From JBAZOO01 sp041648735 (GTDB lineage Bacteria > Verrucomicrobiota > Lentisphaeria > Oligosphaerales > CAITYL01): a stretch of 64,000 bases of DNA. Shown here piece after piece: positions 8,161-16,541 of this stretch; position 1 is the first letter of the stretch, and each line of letters begins with the position of its first letter. Both the position numbers and the translations under genes were made by a program. The stretch covers positions 108,526 through 172,525 of the forward strand of contig JBAZOO010000001.1 in the NCBI GenBank assembly GCA_041648735.1. The letters are read 5' to 3'. A model generated the notes under the pieces. It saw only the letters and a list, made by a program, of their open reading frames with translations, had not been told where the DNA came from and ran no database searches.

Positions 8161-9108
8161 ATGGATTCAAACAGCAAAATCTACATTGCCGGGCACCAAG
8201 GATTGGTGGGCTCGGCGCTGGTGCGGGCCTGCCAGGCCGCCGGCTTCACCAACCTCGTCACCCGCAGCCGGGCGGAGCTGGACCTGACGCGCCAGGCGGC
8301 GGTGGAGGCGTTCTATGCCGCCGAACGGCCGGCAGTGGCGATCGTCGCCGCCGCCAAGGTCGGCGGCATCCATGCCAACAATACCTACCCGGCCGAATTC
8401 CTCTACCAGAACCTGATGATCGAGTCCAACCTGATCCATGGCGCCTGGCAGGCCGGCGTCCAGAAGCTGCTTTTCCTCGGCAGCACCTGCATCTATCCCA
8501 AGCTCTGCCCGCAGCCGATCCGGGAGGAATACCTGCTCACCGGGCCGCTGGAGCCGACCAACGAGGCCTACGCCATCGCCAAGATCGCCGGCGTCGAACT
8601 CTGCAAGTTCTACCGCCGCCAATACGGCTGCGACTTCATCGCCGCCATGCCCACCAACCTCTATGGCATCAACGACAACTTCGACCTGCGCAACTCCCAT
8701 GTGCTCCCCGCCCTGCTCCGCAAGTTCCACGAAGCCAAACGCCGCGGCGACCGCCAGGCCGTCTGCTGGGGCTCCGGCAGCCCCTGCCGCGAATTCCTCT
8801 TCGTGGACGACCTGGCGGACGCCTGCCTCTTCCTCCTCCGCCACTACAGCGGCGCGGAGCACCTCAACGTCGGCACCGGCGAGGAACTGACCATCCGCGA
8901 CCTCGCCGAACAGGTCCGGGAGACCGTCGGCTTCACCGGCGAGATCGTCTGGGACCGCTCGCAGCCGGACGGCACCCCGCGCAAGCTCACCGACGTCAGC
9001 CGGCTCCATGCCCTGGGCTGGCGCCACCGGACCTCGTTGCGCGACGGCCTGCGCCAGGTCTACGACTGGTACCTGAGCCACGGCCCTGGCAGCCAGGAAG
9101 GCCGCTGA
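8161..9108 (+). CDS. fcl: GDP-L-fucose synthase
   Basis: A 315-aa extended SDR with GHQGLVG at residues 11-17, a SSTCIYP-like GSTCIYPK motif, and Y137...K141 (YAIAK). MPTNLYGINDNFD and the GSGSPCREFLFVDDLADA region are family signatures. It carries out the epimerisation and reduction of GDP-4-keto-6-deoxymannose to GDP-L-fucose, completing the pathway begun by gmd. I chose ATG 8161 over an in-frame GTG at 8152 because the first eight codons and their leader are also duplicated at 7588 and the resulting length is normal. Confidence 0.96.
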   Translation: MDSNSKIYIAGHQGLVGSALVRACQAAGFTNLVTRSRAELDLTRQAAVEAFYAAERPAVAIVAAAKVGGIHANNTYPAEFLYQNLMIESNLIHGAWQAGVQKLLFLGSTCIYPKLCPQPIREEYLLTGPLEPTNEAYAIAKIAGVELCKFYRRQYGCDFIAAMPTNLYGINDNFDLRNSHVLPALLRKFHEAKRRGDRQAVCWGSGSPCREFLFVDDLADACLFLLRHYSGAEHLNVGTGEELTIRDLAEQVRETVGFTGEIVWDRSQPDGTPRKLTDVSRLHALGWRHRTSLRDGLRQVYDWYLSHGPGSQEGR

Positions 9109-9163
9109 AGCCGGGCCACGCCACACCTCTACAAGCCCCCCCCAGGAAGGATCCCCCCCCCCC

Positions 9164-9463
9164 ATGCCCGAGCAACGACCGACCCGTGACGAGATCGTGG
9201 CGCTGATCGCGGAGGCCGCCGCCATCTGCAATCCCAGGCTGGCGGCGGCCATCGCCGCGACCGGGGCGGAAACGGTGCTCTTCGGGCGCAACGGCACCCT
9301 CGACTCCCTCGGCCTGGTCACCCTGATCGTCGCCATCGAAGGGGAACTGGATGCGCGGTGGGGCGTCGCCCTCACCCTGGCGGACGAGAGGGCGCTGTCG
9401 CTGCAACACAGCCCCTTCCGCACCGTCGGCCGCCTGGCCGACTACATCCTGGGTCGGCTGTAG
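9164..9463 (+). CDS. Acyl-carrier-like protein
   Basis: A 99-aa acidic, helical protein with D47-S48-L49 in GTLDSLGLVTLIVAIE, the usual context of the phosphopantetheine serine. AGGAAGGAT precedes the ATG by about a dozen bases and a C-run. It sits after fcl, in the same region as an AMP-dependent acyl ligase and two SDRs. The set could load, reduce and transfer an acyl group onto a glycan. No acyltransferase is visible here, so that step must lie elsewhere or be done by an unrecognised protein. It is not the housekeeping AcpP: the N-terminal half is unlike it and no fab genes are near. Confidence 0.8.
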   Translation: MPEQRPTRDEIVALIAEAAAICNPRLAAAIAATGAETVLFGRNGTLDSLGLVTLIVAIEGELDARWGVALTLADERALSLQHSPFRTVGRLADYILGRL

Positions 9464-9783
9464 CCCACGAAACACACGAAAAAACACGAAAAAATCCAAA
9501 ATCCAAACCGCCAACCACCGCAACGTCGCACGGGCATTCCCCGTGGGTTGCACCCATGATCCGTGGGTTGCACCCACGGCTATTCAGGTCGTGGCTCCAG
9601 ATTCATGTTCCCGATTCCCGATCTCAGCCCCACCGGGGCGGCCTCACCATAGCCTGGGGCAACGCCCCAGGTTGTTGTCCGATGGTCAGTTGTGCCCTGG
9701 AGGGGCACTTCAACCGGTGGTCTCCCGAGGTTGCGGAAGCCCTTCAGGGTGCAAAACCAATGGACCAATCCACGATCCCTCCC
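9464..9783. repeat. Repeat-rich intergenic region (inverted CGTGTGTTTCGTGGG module and second 152-bp block)
   Basis: Begins with CCCACGAAACACACGAAAAAACACG (the TTTCGTGTGTTTCGTGGG module inverted). It then has two close copies of CCGTGGGTTGCACCCA (about 9540 and 9561), and then 9612-9763, which repeats 311-462. No gene until the VanZ-like start. Confidence 0.75.
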
Positions 9784-10167
9784 ATGCACATCCCACCCCG
9801 CCTCCGCTGGGGGCTCCTGGCCGGCTATGCCGGCACGGTCGCCCTGCTCTCGCTGCTGCCGCCCCGGGCCTTCCACGTCACGCCACCGCGGATTCCGCAC
9901 CTGGACAAGCTGGTCCACGCCGGGATGTACGGCATCCTCGCCGTCCTGCTCTGCTGGAGCCTGGCCCTGCGCCGCCATGAGCCGCGCAAGCTTCTGGCGA
10001 TCCTCGCGGCCGTGGCGGGCTATGGGCTGCTGCTGGAGCTGGGGCAGTTCGGGCTGACCGGCGGCCAGCGCGCCTTTGAACTCGCCGACGCCTTGGCCAA
10101 CCTCACCGGGGGCGCCGTGATGGCGGCGCTGTGGCTGCTGCTGCACCGTCCCCCGCCGCCCGCCTGA
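9784..10167 (+). CDS. VanZ-like membrane protein
   Basis: A 127-aa protein with about four transmembrane helices and the VanZ-type HLDKLVHAGMYG motif (about 35-46) followed by ELGQFGL...ELADALANLTGG. VanZ-like proteins often accompany exosortase/EPS loci in PVC and proteobacterial genomes, where their role is unclear. I start at ATG 9784; ATG 9760 is in frame but lies in the end of the 152-bp repeat. Neither has a convincing ribosome site. The gene precedes the dehydratase, exosortase and EpsI genes on the same strand. Confidence 0.8.
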   Translation: MHIPPRLRWGLLAGYAGTVALLSLLPPRAFHVTPPRIPHLDKLVHAGMYGILAVLLCWSLALRRHEPRKLLAILAAVAGYGLLLELGQFGLTGGQRAFELADALANLTGGAVMAALWLLLHRPPPPA

Positions 10168-10184
10168 GCCGCGCCGCCCGGGCA

Positions 10185-10212
10185 TTGGACTTCCCCGGTT
10201 CCGGCATATACA
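10185..10212 (+). promoter_or_regulatory. Candidate sigma-70 promoter for the dehydratase-exosortase operon
   Basis: TTGGAC (10185-10190) and TATACA (10207-10212) are separated by 16 bases, about 50 bases before the ATG at 10262. This is the best promoter match near this gene; it was judged by eye only. Confidence 0.45.
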
Positions 10213-10261
10213 TTCCGCCCTTTCTGCCCGGTTTGAAAAACCCTCCCCTGCCGCGAGACCC

Positions 10262-12178
10262 ATGACATCCCTGCTCTTTCCGCACAACCCGCCGGCCTGG
10301 CTGCTGCGGCTGCGCATTCCGCTGATCGGGGCCACCCACGCCGCGGTCGCCGCCGCGGCCTTGCTCCTCAGCTTCTTCATCCGCGCCAACTTCGACCTGG
10401 CGGGGTTCGGCCAGCACTACTCCATCATCATCCAGTTGCTGCCGGTGGCGGTGCTGATCAAGCTGGTCAGCCTGCGTTACTTCGACCTGCACCGGGGACT
10501 GTGGAAATATGTGAGCACCAACGACTTGGCGCAGATCCTCAAGGCCTGCACGGCGAGCACGCTGTTCCTGGCCCTGTTTGTCTATCTCCTCCATTGGGAG
10601 GGCGTGCCCCGCGGCGTCTATCTGCTCGACTGGACCTATTCGGTGATGGGGTTCGGCGGCATCCGCCTGACGGCACGGCTGCTGCGGGAGCTGCGGCCAC
10701 GCAGCGCCGGCGACAGCGGCCGCCGGGTGCTGGTCGTCGGCGCCGGCGACACCGGCGAGACCGCCCTGCGCACCCTGCTGCGCAGCCGCGACAGCGCCGT
10801 GGTCGGCTTCCTCGACGACGATCCCGGCAAGCACGCCCTCACCCTCCATGGCCTCCCCGTGCTCGGCACCCTCGCCGACGCCCCGTGGCTGATCCAGAAA
10901 CATGGGATCACCACCGTCGTCCTCGCCATTCCCAACGCCGACAAGAAGACCGTCCGCCACCTGGTGGAAAGCTGCTCCACCCTCAAGGTCAAGTTCCAGC
11001 TCCAGCCCCTCCTCCAGGAAATCTCCGGCAAGCCCAGCTTCGACCGGCTGCGCGACCTGAAACTGGAAGACCTGCTCGGCCGCGACCCCATCCAGCTCGA
11101 CCGCACCCCGGTCGCCGCCAGCCTCAAAGACAAGACCGTGCTCGTCACCGGCGCCGGCGGCTCCATCGGCTCCGAACTCGCCCGCCAGATCGCCGGCTAC
11201 GGGCCGCGCCAGCTCGTCCTCCTCGACGTGGGTGAGACCCCCCTCTTCGAGATCGACCGCGAACTGCGCTTCAACCATCCGGACCTGCCGATCGCCGCCG
11301 TGTTCTGCGACATCAAGAACGCCGGCAAGGTGGACCAGACCATCGAAACCTACCGGCCCGACGTGATCTACCACGCCGCCGCCTACAAGCATGTGCCGCT
11401 GATGGAAGCCCATCCGACGGACGCCGTGCTCAACAATGTCCGCGGCACCCACCACCTGGCCGAGGCCGCCCGCCGCCACGGCGTCCCCAAGTTCCTGATG
11501 ATCTCCACCGACAAGGCGGTCACCCCGCGCAGCGTCATGGGCTCGACCAAGCGCTGCGCCGAACTGCTGCTCTCCACCCTGGGCAGGAACGGCACCGCGT
11601 TCGTCGCCGTCCGCTTCGGCAATGTGCTGGGCAGCAACGGCAGCGTCGTCCCCATCTTCCAGAAGCAGATCGCGCAGGGCGGCCCGGTCACCGTCACCCA
11701 TCCGGACGTGACCCGCTACTTCATGACCATCCCGGAGGCGGTGGAGCTGGTGCTCCAGGCCAGCGCCATCGGCAAGGACGGCGACCTGTTCATGCTGGAA
11801 ATGGGGCAGCCGGTGAAGATCGTCGCTCTCGCCAAGAACATGATCGAGCTGGCGGGCTTCACCCCCGGCGAGGAGATCGCCATCGAGTTCACCGGGCTGC
11901 GCCCCGGCGAAAAGCTGCACGAGGAGCTGGCCTACAAGGACGAGGACGTGGTGCCCACCGGCGTGCCCAAGCTGCTGCTGCACAAGGGCCGGCCCGGCCA
12001 GCCGCCGCCTGCCGAGCTGGGCGCGGCCATCGCCCGCCTGGAAACGCTGGCCGCGGCCGGCAACGAGCCGGAAGCCCTGGCGCTGCTGCGGCGGATCGTG
12101 GGGCACAACCCGGCCACCAACACCGGCAAGATCCCCCCCTTCAAGTCCCTCGCCGCCACCACCTCCAAGTCCGCCTGA
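10262..12178 (+). CDS. FlaA1/WbpM-type nucleoside-diphosphate-sugar dehydratase/epimerase
   Basis: A 638-aa membrane protein. An N-terminal block of about four transmembrane helices (1-120) leads to a CoA-binding-like Rossmann domain with VVGAGDTGE (about 158), then the catalytic domain with VTGAGGSIGSE (about 295). The active-site segment is TDKAVTPRSVMGSTKR and the conserved C-terminal motif is GLRPGEKLHEEL. The family makes UDP-4-keto-6-deoxy sugars for capsule, O-antigen or protein glycans. The length is full. It begins a compact group with the exosortase (20 bases downstream) and EpsI. Confidence 0.93.
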   Translation: MTSLLFPHNPPAWLLRLRIPLIGATHAAVAAAALLLSFFIRANFDLAGFGQHYSIIIQLLPVAVLIKLVSLRYFDLHRGLWKYVSTNDLAQILKACTASTLFLALFVYLLHWEGVPRGVYLLDWTYSVMGFGGIRLTARLLRELRPRSAGDSGRRVLVVGAGDTGETALRTLLRSRDSAVVGFLDDDPGKHALTLHGLPVLGTLADAPWLIQKHGITTVVLAIPNADKKTVRHLVESCSTLKVKFQLQPLLQEISGKPSFDRLRDLKLEDLLGRDPIQLDRTPVAASLKDKTVLVTGAGGSIGSELARQIAGYGPRQLVLLDVGETPLFEIDRELRFNHPDLPIAAVFCDIKNAGKVDQTIETYRPDVIYHAAAYKHVPLMEAHPTDAVLNNVRGTHHLAEAARRHGVPKFLMISTDKAVTPRSVMGSTKRCAELLLSTLGRNGTAFVAVRFGNVLGSNGSVVPIFQKQIAQGGPVTVTHPDVTRYFMTIPEAVELVLQASAIGKDGDLFMLEMGQPVKIVALAKNMIELAGFTPGEEIAIEFTGLRPGEKLHEELAYKDEDVVPTGVPKLLLHKGRPGQPPPAELGAAIARLETLAAAGNEPEALALLRRIVGHNPATNTGKIPPFKSLAATTSKSA

Positions 12179-12198
12179 AGGAGCCCCGCCCGTTTCCC

Positions 12199-13176
12199 AT
12201 GCCTGCCCCCGCTTCCCCATCGCCCACCCTGCCGCCGGCCGCCGCCGCGCCGCCGCCGCTCCCCCGGGACGCCACCCTGCGGCTGGGGCTGCTGGCCGCC
12301 CTTTTCCTCCTGGCGCATCTCCACGCCCTGATCGTCAATGGCCGGATCGCCGCCGGCAGCACGGAATGGAACCACGCCTTCCTGATCCCGCTGATCAGCC
12401 TCTACCTGGTCTGGCAAAACCGCGCGGCCATTTTGCGCGTGCCAGTGCAGACCTGCTGGTGGGCGCTGCCACTGCTGCTCTGGGGCATGGACCGCTATCT
12501 CGTCGTCCATGAACTCGGCCGCGTCACCCCCCTGGCCTTCTACACGATCTTCAACCTCGGCGCCCTGGTGCTCTTCCTGGGCGGCTGGCGCCTGGCCTGG
12601 GCGCTGGCGCTGCCCATCGGCTACCTGGTCTTCGCCGTGCCCACCGACCTGCTCCTCCAGCCAATCTCGCTCCGCCTGCAGATGGTCGCCGCCATCGGCT
12701 CCGACTTCACCCTCAACCTGCTGGGGCTGCCCTTCGGGATCGAGGCGGAACGGCTGGGCAGCACCCTGGCGATCTGGAAGGACAACCTGCCGATCGAGCC
12801 GCCCCTCAACATCGCCGAGGCCTGCAGCGGCCTGCGCATGCTCATGGCCTTCGCCGCCCTGGGGGTGGCCATTGCCTACCTCCAGCGGGAACGGCCGCGC
12901 TGGTACCGCCTCACCCTGATGGCCGCCACCCTGCCCATCGCGATCATTGCCAACGTCCTGCGCATCAGCGGAATGGGACTGGCCTACCCCTGGTTCCCCG
13001 GCGTCACCAGCGGCGACCTCCACGGCGCCCTGGGGCTGCTCATGCTGCTGCCGGCCATCATCCTCTTCAACCTGCTGGAACGCGTCCTGGCCTGCGTCGT
13101 CCCGCCGCCGCCACCGCCCAAAACGGCCCGCCCGCCCACCCCGCCGCAACGGCCATCCCCCGCCGCCACCCCATGA
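12199..13176 (+). CDS. Exosortase
   Basis: A 325-aa polytopic inner-membrane protein, predicted to have about eight helices. The three catalytic-type residues of the exosortase/archaeosortase family are present: C209 in EACSGLRML, R255 in NVLRISGMG and H275 in DLHGALGLLML. It is expected to cleave C-terminal PEP-CTERM signals and hand the proteins to the surface-polysaccharide system. Candidate substrates occur in this window (48945-50975 and the fragments at 48.2 and 63.2 kb). The stop overlaps the EpsI start by four bases. The exact Xrt subtype was not assigned. Confidence 0.93.
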   Translation: MPAPASPSPTLPPAAAAPPPLPRDATLRLGLLAALFLLAHLHALIVNGRIAAGSTEWNHAFLIPLISLYLVWQNRAAILRVPVQTCWWALPLLLWGMDRYLVVHELGRVTPLAFYTIFNLGALVLFLGGWRLAWALALPIGYLVFAVPTDLLLQPISLRLQMVAAIGSDFTLNLLGLPFGIEAERLGSTLAIWKDNLPIEPPLNIAEACSGLRMLMAFAALGVAIAYLQRERPRWYRLTLMAATLPIAIIANVLRISGMGLAYPWFPGVTSGDLHGALGLLMLLPAIILFNLLERVLACVVPPPPPPKTARPPTPPQRPSPAATP

Positions 13177-13955
13177 CCACCACCGCCATCCCCCCCGGCC
13201 GCCGCCGCCACCTGCCCTACACCATCGCCGCCCTGCTGCTGGCGGCCATGGCCATCCTGCTCCATTCCCGCCAGGGCACGATCCGGGACGACCACCTGCC
13301 GCTGCGCGCACCCATGGCCACCTTCCCCGACCGGCTCGGGCCGTACGTCAAGGTCGGCAGCGAAACCCTGCCGGAAAACATCGAAAAACAACTGGGCACC
13401 ACCGACTACATCGTCTGGCTCTACCACGACACCCGCCGGCCCATGGGCGAACCCGGCAGCGGCATCCGCTTCCACACCGCCTACTGGTCCGGCACCCGCC
13501 AAATCCTCTCCACCGGACTGCACGCCCCGGAAATCTGCTATGTCGGCGGCGGCGCCACCGTCGCCAACCTGGAGGACGCCACCGTGACCTTGGCCAAACA
13601 GGTGCCGGGCCCCGACGGCTCGCCGCGGACGGTGCGGGAACAGATCCCCCTGCGCCTCTTCCAGTTCCATGACGCCCACAGCAGCCGGCTCAGCAATGTC
13701 GGCTACTTCTTCAACCTCAACCACCGGCTGCTCGCCTCCGTGGCCTGGCTGCGCATCTACACCTTCTTCGGCTATACGCGCAACCTCTTCTACTGCAAGA
13801 TTGAAGCGATGCCGGGAACCATCGCCCAAGATCCCGCCAGCGGCGAATGCCGGCTGCTGACGGGGATCGCCGAGCCGGCCGTGGCCCAGGAGCGGATCCG
13901 CGACTTCCTCAACTACGCCTATCCCCACGTGGAAAAACTCCTGCCCGCCCCCTGA
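13173..13955 (+). CDS. EpsI-like exosortase partner (DUF3485)
   Basis: A 260-aa protein with one N-terminal transmembrane helix (about 14-30) and a periplasmic domain. The HAPEICYVGGG segment (about 122-132) matches the conserved HxPExCYxG motif of the EpsI family. It overlaps the exosortase gene by ATGA, as is usual for these pairs, so the two are translationally coupled. Members accompany exosortases in EPS loci; the biochemical role is not settled. Confidence 0.9.
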   Translation: MTTTAIPPGRRRHLPYTIAALLLAAMAILLHSRQGTIRDDHLPLRAPMATFPDRLGPYVKVGSETLPENIEKQLGTTDYIVWLYHDTRRPMGEPGSGIRFHTAYWSGTRQILSTGLHAPEICYVGGGATVANLEDATVTLAKQVPGPDGSPRTVREQIPLRLFQFHDAHSSRLSNVGYFFNLNHRLLASVAWLRIYTFFGYTRNLFYCKIEAMPGTIAQDPASGECRLLTGIAEPAVAQERIRDFLNYAYPHVEKLLPAP

Positions 13956-14050
13956 ACCGGAATTGCCGATTGCCGAATTTCGAGCGCCGATTGGCGAATT
14001 CGCCTCCCCCCATGCGGCCGCGGAATTGCGGCTTTTTCCGGCGAGCCGCC

Positions 14051-14079
14051 TTGTTTTTTCCGGGTTCGGACGTTATCTT
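14051..14079 (+). promoter_or_regulatory. Candidate promoter for the FecR-like gene
   Basis: TTGTTT (14051-14056) and TATCTT (14074-14079) with a 17-base spacer, about 63 bases before the ATG. Judged by eye. Confidence 0.4.
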
Positions 14080-14142
14080 TCCACTTAATGGTTTAGACAG
14101 GACGCGCCCACCGGCAGGTGCCGTGAACCCCAGGAGTCAGTC

Positions 14143-15192
14143 ATGAAATCCCAGCTTCAATTCCTCTGCCTCGGCCTGGCCATCGCCCTGGCCCCAACGC
14201 TGGCCCAGGCCCAGAAGGCCAAGCCGGTGGACGCCGGCCTGGCCGCCGAACAGGCCAAGCTCGCCGCCGCCACTACCGAGAACGCCATGCCGTTCACCAT
14301 CGTCACCGTCAAAGGCGATGTGCGCCTCTTCCAGAAAGACCCCCAGACCGGCCAGCTCCAGGAAGTCCCGGTCAAGGTGGGGATGGCCATCGCCGGCAGC
14401 GAGCTGAAGCCGGAACAGCCAGTGCCCACCCTCGTCGGCGAAAGCCAGTTCAAGAACCTGCTGGCGCGCAAGACCGCCGGCAGCGCCAAGATCCGCAAGG
14501 GCGACCAGGGCGAGTTCGAGGAGCTGGTCCAAGGGCAAATCTACCCCATCGCCGCCACGCTCCGGACCAGTGGCCGGAAAGCCATGGCCGAACTGGAACT
14601 GGCGCCGGAGAACACCGTCACCCTCCTGGGGAAATGCGAAGTCCGCACCGTGCGCGACCCGGAGTTCCCGCGGCTGCTGACCTTCGCCCTGGCCCATGGC
14701 GAACTCGCCTTCCGCCTCGACAACTTCCCCAAGTTCCACCGTTTCCAAGTCAACACCCGCCTCGCCTCCTATGTGGCGGTCGGCACCAGTGGCAGCGTCC
14801 GGAGCGGCATGACCGGCCGCGGCGCCATCACCGAGACGCTGACGGTCAACCAGGGCGGCGTCCTCGTCCGCGGCAACTTCCTCCACAGCGCCGCCCCGCT
14901 CACCCCCGGCCAGGGCCTGAACCTGATCTATGACTTTGACCGGCAGCTCCTCACCGTCACCTTCACCGGCCAGGCGGGGGAGGCGGCCCGCGCCCTGATC
15001 CTCGGCCAGGACTTCAAGCTGTCGCTGCCGCCCGGGGCGGCCGCCAAGCCGGTGGTCGTCGCCCTCAAGCTGCAACTCCCGCTGCTGCCGGAAGTGCCGC
15101 CAGTGGTGCCGCAGATCCCGACAAAGGCCTTCCCGCCGCCGCCGCTGCCGCCGACGATCCCCGAGGTGCCGCAGAGCCCCGCCGGCATCTGA
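14143..15192 (+). CDS. Exported FecR-like protein with proline-rich C-terminus
   Basis: A 349-aa protein with a clear signal peptide (KSQLQFLCLGLAIALAPTLAQA). The centre (about 170-270) resembles a FecR-type beta domain: LAHGELAFRL...FQVNTRLASYVAVGTSGSV. The last 40 residues are rich in Pro and Leu. AGGAG lies 7 bases before the ATG. It follows the exosortase/EpsI pair and has its own promoter candidate and terminator, so it is probably a separate unit. In this position it may be a periplasmic or outer-membrane partner of polysaccharide export; this is inference. Confidence 0.75.
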   Translation: MKSQLQFLCLGLAIALAPTLAQAQKAKPVDAGLAAEQAKLAAATTENAMPFTIVTVKGDVRLFQKDPQTGQLQEVPVKVGMAIAGSELKPEQPVPTLVGESQFKNLLARKTAGSAKIRKGDQGEFEELVQGQIYPIAATLRTSGRKAMAELELAPENTVTLLGKCEVRTVRDPEFPRLLTFALAHGELAFRLDNFPKFHRFQVNTRLASYVAVGTSGSVRSGMTGRGAITETLTVNQGGVLVRGNFLHSAAPLTPGQGLNLIYDFDRQLLTVTFTGQAGEAARALILGQDFKLSLPPGAAAKPVVVALKLQLPLLPEVPPVVPQIPTKAFPPPPLPPTIPEVPQSPAGI

Positions 15193-15213
15193 AACTGCCC
15201 ACCCACCCACCCC

Positions 15214-15270
15214 GCAACAGCCGCGAAGCCGCCCTTCCGCGGCTGTTGCCGTTTCCACCCCTTTTTTTTT
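15214..15270 (+). terminator. Rho-independent terminator
   Basis: A perfect 12-bp stem, GCAACAGCCGCG (15214-15225) with CGCGGCTGTTGC (15238-15249), then a T-rich tail with nine T's at 15262-15270. It closes the polysaccharide region just after the FecR-like gene. The T-run is 12 bases from the stem, further than is ideal. Confidence 0.75.
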
Positions 15271-15629
15271 CTTGCCCACGAAACACACGAAAAATTCGCC
15301 CACAGCGCCGCAAGGCGCACGGGCGGCCAAGGCTGCGGCGAAGCGTCAAATCTCCACAAATCAACACAAGTTTCAAACCCGTTTTGATCAATCGTTGTGC
15401 CGTCGTGCCGTTGTGGTGAAAAAAACATTCCAAACCGCTAACTTCCGCTAACGATTCGCTAACCAGCCCGAACCTCAACCTGATCCATTCATGAGAAGCT
15501 GAACTTCGCTCGGACTTCGTGCCCGTCGTGCCGTTGTGGTGAAATCTTTCGTGTGTTTCGTGGGCAAATCCCCCCTGCCCCCATTCGAAAATCGGCAATC
15601 GAAACGCCTCCCCAGTCCCCAGTTCCCCA
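15271..15629. repeat. Repeat mosaic in inverted orientation
   Basis: The same modules that precede the left-hand genes occur here reversed: CCCACGAAACACACG (15276), the GCGCCGCAAGGCGCACGGGC..GCGTCAAATC module (15302-15350) and AAACCGCTAACTTCCGCTAACGATTCGC (15435). AACCTGATCCATTCATGA and a forward TTTCGTGTGTTTCGTGGGCAAA (15547) follow. GTGCCGTTGTGGTGAAA occurs twice. No gene. Confidence 0.75.
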
Positions 15630-16541
15630 ATGCCTCCTTCCGACCCCATCCTCGTCATTGACCGCCGCACGGGCCAGAAACAGGCGGAAACCGTGCTCGG
15701 CGACCGCCTGCTGCGCCTCGCCTGCACCCCGGCCGTGGCGCCGCTGGCGCGCTGGCTGCTCTTCCGCTCCCCCCTGCCCAGCCGCCTCCTCGGCTGGTAT
15801 GCCGACAGCCGCTGGTCACGCCACAAGATCGCCCCGACCATCCGCGGCCTCGGCATCGAGATGGACGACTTCCTGCTGCCCGCCGGCGGCTACCAGAGCT
15901 TCAACGACTTCTTCTGCCGCCAGCTCAAGCCGGGGCGCCGCCCCCATGACCCCTCCCCCGCGGCGGTGGCCGCCCCGGCCGACTGCCGCCTCTCCGTGCA
16001 GCCGACGTTGCAAGCCGACACCTGTTTCCCCATCAAGGGCGTCCCCTTCACGGTCGGCGCCCTGCTGGGATCGGCGCCGGCGGCCCAGGCCGCGGCGGCG
16101 CAGTTCACCGGCGGCGTGCTGATGATCGCCCGCCTCTGCCCGGCCGACTACCACCGCTACCACTTCCCCTTCGACGGCGACACCACCCAAAGTTGGGTCG
16201 TGCCTGGCGGCTATGAATCGGTCAACCCCCTGCCCCTCGCCCGCGGCGCCCGCCCCTTCACCGGCAACTGGCGCCAGGTCTCCCTCCTGGCACACCAGGC
16301 CTTGGGCGAAGTGGCGTTCATCGAAGTCGGCGCCTTCGGCGTCGGCGCGGTGTTCAACACCCATCCGGGCGGCCCCTTCCGCAAGATGGCGGAAAAGGGG
16401 TATTTCGCCTTTGGCGGCTCGACGATCGTGCTCCTCTTCCGCCCCGGCGTGCTCGACCCGGCCCCCGACCTGGTGGCCAACTCCGCCGCCGGCTTCGAAA
16501 CCCGGCTCCGGGCCGGCGAAACCATCGCCACCCTCCGCTGA
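15630..16541 (+). CDS. psd: Phosphatidylserine decarboxylase proenzyme
   Basis: A 303-aa protein. The self-cleavage site is GGST at residues 262-265, with S264 the future pyruvoyl group; the Asp in PADC and the His in DYHRYHFPFDG are also present. It makes phosphatidylethanolamine at the inner membrane after cleavage to beta and alpha chains. No phosphatidylserine synthase gene is in the window. No obvious ribosome site; the ATG directly follows AGTCCCCAGTTCCCC, part of a short repeat seen before several genes. Confidence 0.92.
   Translation: MPPSDPILVIDRRTGQKQAETVLGDRLLRLACTPAVAPLARWLLFRSPLPSRLLGWYADSRWSRHKIAPTIRGLGIEMDDFLLPAGGYQSFNDFFCRQLKPGRRPHDPSPAAVAAPADCRLSVQPTLQADTCFPIKGVPFTVGALLGSAPAAQAAAAQFTGGVLMIARLCPADYHRYHFPFDGDTTQSWVVPGGYESVNPLPLARGARPFTGNWRQVSLLAHQALGEVAFIEVGAFGVGAVFNTHPGGPFRKMAEKGYFAFGGSTIVLLFRPGVLDPAPDLVANSAAGFETRLRAGETIATLR

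Noticed and set aside
7281..8170. Minus-strand peptides rich in AHETHE-like repeats
   Set aside because: Pure translation of the TTTCGTGGGCAAA repeat family; not a gene.
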